64,000 nucleotides of DNA from contig JBIIDH010000004.1 in NCBI GenBank assembly GCA_044238435.1, positions 9,875-73,874 of the forward strand. Reading direction: 5' to 3'. A program made the position numbers and the translations under genes. The DNA is from VFMC01 sp044238435. Lineage in GTDB: Bacteria; Actinomycetota; Acidimicrobiia; Acidimicrobiales; Ilumatobacteraceae. Position 1 is the first letter of the stretch. Each line of letters starts with the position of its first letter. Below are positions 60,703-64,000 of this stretch, in pieces. The notes below the pieces were generated by a model that had not been told where the DNA came from, ran no database searches, and saw nothing but the letters and a program-made list of their open reading frames with translations.

Positions 60703-62436
60703 ATGTTGATCCGCCTGCTCCGTTCGCACCTGCGCCCCTACCGCGCCCAGCTGTGGCTCATCGTCGTACTCCAGGCAGCTCAGGCCGTCGCCGGCCTGTA
60801 CCTGCCCCGCCTGAACGGCCAGATCATCGACCGGGGCGTCGTACGCGGCGACACGGCCTACATCTGGTCCACCGGCGGGCTGATGCTGGTGTTCACCCTG
60901 CTGCAGGTGGGCCTCTCGGTCACCGCCGTCTACTGGGGTTCGAAGGTGGCCATGGCGTTCGGCCGCGACGTGCGCCGCGACCTGTTCGAGCGCGTCACCG
61001 ACTTCTCGGCCCGCGAGGTGGGCGTGCTGGGGGCCCCGTCGCTCATCACCCGCATCACCAACGACGTGCAGCAGGTGCAGATGCTCGTGCAGATGGTGTG
61101 CACGCTGCTGCTGGCGGCACCGATCACCGCTGTGGGCGGCATCATCATGGCGCTCAGCGAAGATGTGGGCCTGGGGTGGTTGCTGCTGGTCAGCATCCCG
61201 GTGCTCATCGTCGCCATCATCGCGATCATCCGTCGCATGGTTCCCCAGTACCAGGTGATGCAGGAGCGCATCGACAGCCTGAACCGCGTGCTGCGCGAGC
61301 AGATCACCGGCATGCGCGTGGTGCGGGCGTTCGTACGCGAGCCCTACGAGGCGGTGCGCTTCGGCGCCGCCAACGACGACGTCACCGACACCGCGCTGGT
61401 GGCTGGCCGGTTGATGGCCCTCATCTTCCCCACCGCCATCATGATGGTGAACATCACCACCGTCGGCGTGGTGTGGTTCGGCTCGAACCGCATCGCCAGC
61501 GGCGACATGCAGGTGGGCGCGATGGTGGCGTACATCACCTATCTCGTGCAGATCCTGATGTCGGTCACGATGGCGTCGTTCATCGGGTCGATGTGGCCAC
61601 GGGCCTCGGTGTGCGCCGAGCGCATCGTCGAGGTGCTCGACACCGAGTCGTCGGTGGTCACGGCCGAGCACCCGGTCGAGTCGGTGCCGCTGCGGGGCAC
61701 GGTCGAGTTCCGCGGCGCCTGCTTCGGCTACCCGGGGGCCGAGGCCGACGTGCTGCACGACATCACGCTGCTGTGCCGGCCGGGCCAGACCACGGCGGTC
61801 ATCGGCAGCACGGGTTCGGGCAAGACCACGCTCATCGGTCTCGTGCCGCGGTTGTTCGACGTCACCGCCGGTGCGGTGCTGTTCGACGGGGTCGACGTGC
61901 GCGAACTCGACTCGCTGGCCCTGGGCGCCCGCATCGGCCTGGTGCCGCAGAAGCCCTACCTGTTCTCGGGCACCGTGGCCAGCAACCTGCGCTACGGCAA
62001 GCCCGACGCCACCGACGACGAGCTGTGGCACGCCCTCACCGTCGCCCAGGCGGCCGACTTCGTGCGGGCCATGCCGGGTGGGCTCGACGCCACCATCGCC
62101 CAGGGCGGCAGCAACGTGTCGGGCGGCCAGCGCCAGCGCCTGGCCATCGCCCGCGCCCTGGTGCGCAAGCCCGAGGTGTACCTGTTCGACGACTCGTTCT
62201 CTGCGCTCGACGTTGCCACCGACGCCCGTCTGCGCGCGGCACTGGTTCCCGAGACGGCTGACGCAGCCGTGCTGATCGTCGGCCAGCGCGTGGCCACCAT
62301 CGCCGGGGCCGACCAGATCGTGGTGCTGGAGGACGGGCACATCGTCGGCCTCGGCCGTCACGACGACCTGCTGGCCACCTGCCCCACCTACGCCGAGATC
62401 GTCGCCTCGCAGCTGCGCGCCGAGGAGGCGGCATGA
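60703..62436 (+). CDS. ABC transporter, half-transporter 1 (membrane + ATPase)
   Basis: A 577-residue type IV exporter half. Six helices occupy residues ~15-300. The nucleotide domain has Walker A GSTGSGKTT near residue 370, signature NVSGGQRQRLAIARAL near residue 470, and Walker B VYLFDDSFSALD. The Asp in place of the catalytic Glu after Walker B (FDDS instead of FDES/DE) marks a degenerate site, usual for one half of heterodimeric exporters such as TM287/288 or BmrCD. ATG at 60703 is used. Its stop overlaps the next gene by 4 bases. Confidence 0.93.
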   Translation: MLIRLLRSHLRPYRAQLWLIVVLQAAQAVAGLYLPRLNGQIIDRGVVRGDTAYIWSTGGLMLVFTLLQVGLSVTAVYWGSKVAMAFGRDVRRDLFERVTDFSAREVGVLGAPSLITRITNDVQQVQMLVQMVCTLLLAAPITAVGGIIMALSEDVGLGWLLLVSIPVLIVAIIAIIRRMVPQYQVMQERIDSLNRVLREQITGMRVVRAFVREPYEAVRFGAANDDVTDTALVAGRLMALIFPTAIMMVNITTVGVVWFGSNRIASGDMQVGAMVAYITYLVQILMSVTMASFIGSMWPRASVCAERIVEVLDTESSVVTAEHPVESVPLRGTVEFRGACFGYPGAEADVLHDITLLCRPGQTTAVIGSTGSGKTTLIGLVPRLFDVTAGAVLFDGVDVRELDSLALGARIGLVPQKPYLFSGTVASNLRYGKPDATDDELWHALTVAQAADFVRAMPGGLDATIAQGGSNVSGGQRQRLAIARALVRKPEVYLFDDSFSALDVATDARLRAALVPETADAAVLIVGQRVATIAGADQIVVLEDGHIVGLGRHDDLLATCPTYAEIVASQLRAEEAA

Positions 62437-64000
62437 GCGGCGACACCCCCAAGACCGACGCCGCCAAGACCGAGGCCGACAAGCAGGCTGCTGCCGTCGC
62501 CGCGGCCGAGCAGCGACCGGGGAGCGGGCGCTTCCACGCCGTCGGTGTGCCGATGGAGAAGTCGAAGAACTTCCAGGCCACCACCAACCGGTTGCTCGAG
62601 CGGTTGCGTCCCGAACGGGTGGGCATCATCGCCGTGCTCGTCATCGCCGTTGTCAGCGTGGTGATGGTGGTGCTCGGCCCACGCATCCTGGGCAAGGCCA
62701 CCGACGTGGTGTTCGACGGCCTCACGGGCCGCGGCGGCGCCACCGGTATCGACTTCGGCAAGCTGCACCGCATCTTGCTGGTAGCTCTGGCGCTGTACGT
62801 GGCGTCGTACCTGTTGTCGTATCTGCAGGCCTATGTGCTGGCCGGCATCGTGCAGCGCACCATGCGCACACTGCGCAACGACGTCGAGGCCAAGCTGAAC
62901 CGTCTGCCCCTCGGCTACGTCGATCGCCAGCCGCGCGGCGACCTGCTCAGCCGGGTCACCAACGACATCGACAACGTGGCGCAGAGCCTGCAGCAGTCGC
63001 TCAGCCAACTGCTCACCTCGTCGCTCACGGTCATCGGAGTGGTGGTGATGATGTACGTCATCTCGCCGCTGCTGGCGACGCTGTCGGTCATCACCATCCC
63101 GCTGTCGATCCTGGCGATGGGCCAGATCGCCAAGCGGTCGAAGCCCCGGTTCATGGCCCAGTGGCGCCACACCGGTTCGCTCAACGCTCAGGTCGAGGAA
63201 GTGTTCACCGGTCATGCCATCGTGAAGGCGTTCGGCCGTCAGGGTGAAGCCCGCGAGCGGTTCGCGTCGACCAACGAGCAGTTGTACAAGGCCGGGTTCG
63301 AGGCGCAGTTCATGTCGGGTTCCATCCAGCCGGTGATGATGTTCCTCGGCAGCGTCGGCTACGTGCTCATCGCCGTGGCGGGTGGCCTGCGGGTGGCGTC
63401 GGGCGCCATCGGCCTCGGCGACGTGCAGGCCTTCATCCAGTACCAGCGCCAGTTCAGCCAGCCGATCACGCACATGGCGTCGATGGTGAACGTGCTGCAG
63501 TCGGGTCTTGCCTCGGCCGAGCGGGTGTTCGAACTGCTCGACGCCCCCGAGGAATCCGACGATGCCGCCGCTGCCGCAGGGCCCGAGGCTGCGGTGGTGG
63601 GCCGGGTGGCGTTCGAACACGTGTCGTTCCGTTACCTGGCCGACCGCCCGCTCATCACCGACCTGTCGCTGGTGGCCGAGCCGGGCACCACGGTGGCCAT
63701 CGTGGGGCCCACCGGGGCGGGCAAGACCACCCTCGTCAACCTGCTGATGCGCTTCTACGACATCGACGAGGGCCGCATCACCCTCGACGGCCGCGATATC
63801 GCGTCGATGCCGCGTGCCGAACTGCGCCGCCACACCGGCATGGTGCTACAGGACACGTGGCTCTTCGGCGGCAGCATCGAAGCCAACATCCGCTACGGCA
63901 ATCCCGACGCCACCACCGAGCAGGTGCGCGCGGCTGCGCGTGCTGCGTACGTCGACCGGTTCGTGCACTCGCTGCCCCACGGCTACGACTCGGTCATCGA
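62433..64000 (+). CDS. ABC transporter, half-transporter 2, 3' end cut by window edge
   Basis: The first ~522 residues of the partner half. An unusual charged Ala/Lys/Glu-rich N-terminal tail (residues 1-45) precedes six helices beginning VGIIAVLVIAVVSVVMVVLG. Walker A is GPTGAGKTT near residue 430, and the Q-loop is MVLQDTWLFGGSIEANIRYG. The signature and Walker B lie beyond the window. GAGGAGG before the ATG and the 4-base overlap couple it to half 1. Drug or lipid export is typical; substrate unknown. Confidence 0.93.
   Translation, partial: MSGDTPKTDAAKTEADKQAAAVAAAEQRPGSGRFHAVGVPMEKSKNFQATTNRLLERLRPERVGIIAVLVIAVVSVVMVVLGPRILGKATDVVFDGLTGRGGATGIDFGKLHRILLVALALYVASYLLSYLQAYVLAGIVQRTMRTLRNDVEAKLNRLPLGYVDRQPRGDLLSRVTNDIDNVAQSLQQSLSQLLTSSLTVIGVVVMMYVISPLLATLSVITIPLSILAMGQIAKRSKPRFMAQWRHTGSLNAQVEEVFTGHAIVKAFGRQGEARERFASTNEQLYKAGFEAQFMSGSIQPVMMFLGSVGYVLIAVAGGLRVASGAIGLGDVQAFIQYQRQFSQPITHMASMVNVLQSGLASAERVFELLDAPEESDDAAAAAGPEAAVVGRVAFEHVSFRYLADRPLITDLSLVAEPGTTVAIVGPTGAGKTTLVNLLMRFYDIDEGRITLDGRDIASMPRAELRRHTGMVLQDTWLFGGSIEANIRYGNPDATTEQVRAAARAAYVDRFVHSLPHGYDSVI

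Overview
This is a GC-rich, densely coded chromosomal window. The gene content points to an actinobacterium: GatCAB, Lgt, HrpA, an SCO6745-family protein, many enoyl-CoA hydratases and acyl-CoA ligases, and a fused indolepyruvate:ferredoxin oxidoreductase. Class Acidimicrobiia (Ilumatobacter-like) is my best guess, but no rRNA or marker tree was available. I read 52 protein genes, two of them cut by the window edges. I see no rRNA, tRNA, insertion sequence, prophage or CRISPR array. No stretch over about 150 bases lacks a gene. The longest gap (47141-47290) holds two copies of an inverted repeat.

Layout. 1-9.6 kb: phosphohexomutase and adenosine-kinase-like genes (divergent from pepN), a DsbA-like protein, an acyl-CoA ligase, thrH with a serine hydrolase, and a SIMPL-domain lipoprotein. 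9.7-17.4 kb: a fasciclin lipoprotein, a threonine dehydratase with a striking palindrome over its start, hrpA, and a Baeyer-Villiger-type monooxygenase. 17.5-25 kb: a small-molecule redox and catabolic group (PNPOx-like, GST-like, DsbA-like, PhyH, DUF1330-like, SCO6745 family), glutathione peroxidase, an M20 amidohydrolase and a methyltransferase. 25-34 kb: gatCAB downstream of a large membrane-embedded patatin protein and a GH36 alpha-galactosidase, the latter divergent from galT. 34-43 kb: enoyl-CoA hydratase, lgt, a lipase-like hydrolase, ferredoxin, a TetR regulator with its operator, an HD-GYP/TPR protein, an M48 protease and an ABC exporter. 43-54 kb: ybaK, the oxidoreductase, GH29 fucosidase, a DUF3089 lipoprotein, gpsA, a membrane-anchored protein of unknown function, and a yeiH/LysR divergent pair. 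54.5-60.6 kb: a probable acid-degradation cluster (AhpD-like, CoA ligase, VOC, MFS, phosphatase, amidohydrolase, enoyl-CoA hydratase). 60.7-64 kb: a heterodimeric ABC exporter.

How genes are expressed. Genes inside operons usually overlap by 4 bases (ATGA or GTGA), and some have Shine-Dalgarno sites. Most genes that open a transcription unit have no Shine-Dalgarno. Instead they carry a hexamer of the form (T/C)ANNNT exactly 6-8 bases before the ATG or GTG, which is the signature of leaderless mRNAs. The pattern recurs at about 30 genes, fixes many start codons, and is the strongest non-gene signal in the window. A minority (fadD, patatin, gpsA, VOC, HD-GYP) instead have a -10 further upstream followed by a Shine-Dalgarno. 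I found no obviously new multi-gene system. The main points worth a second look are the leaderless promoter grammar, stop codons reused as -10 boxes, the threonine dehydratase operator, a likely CTG start, and the split patatin.
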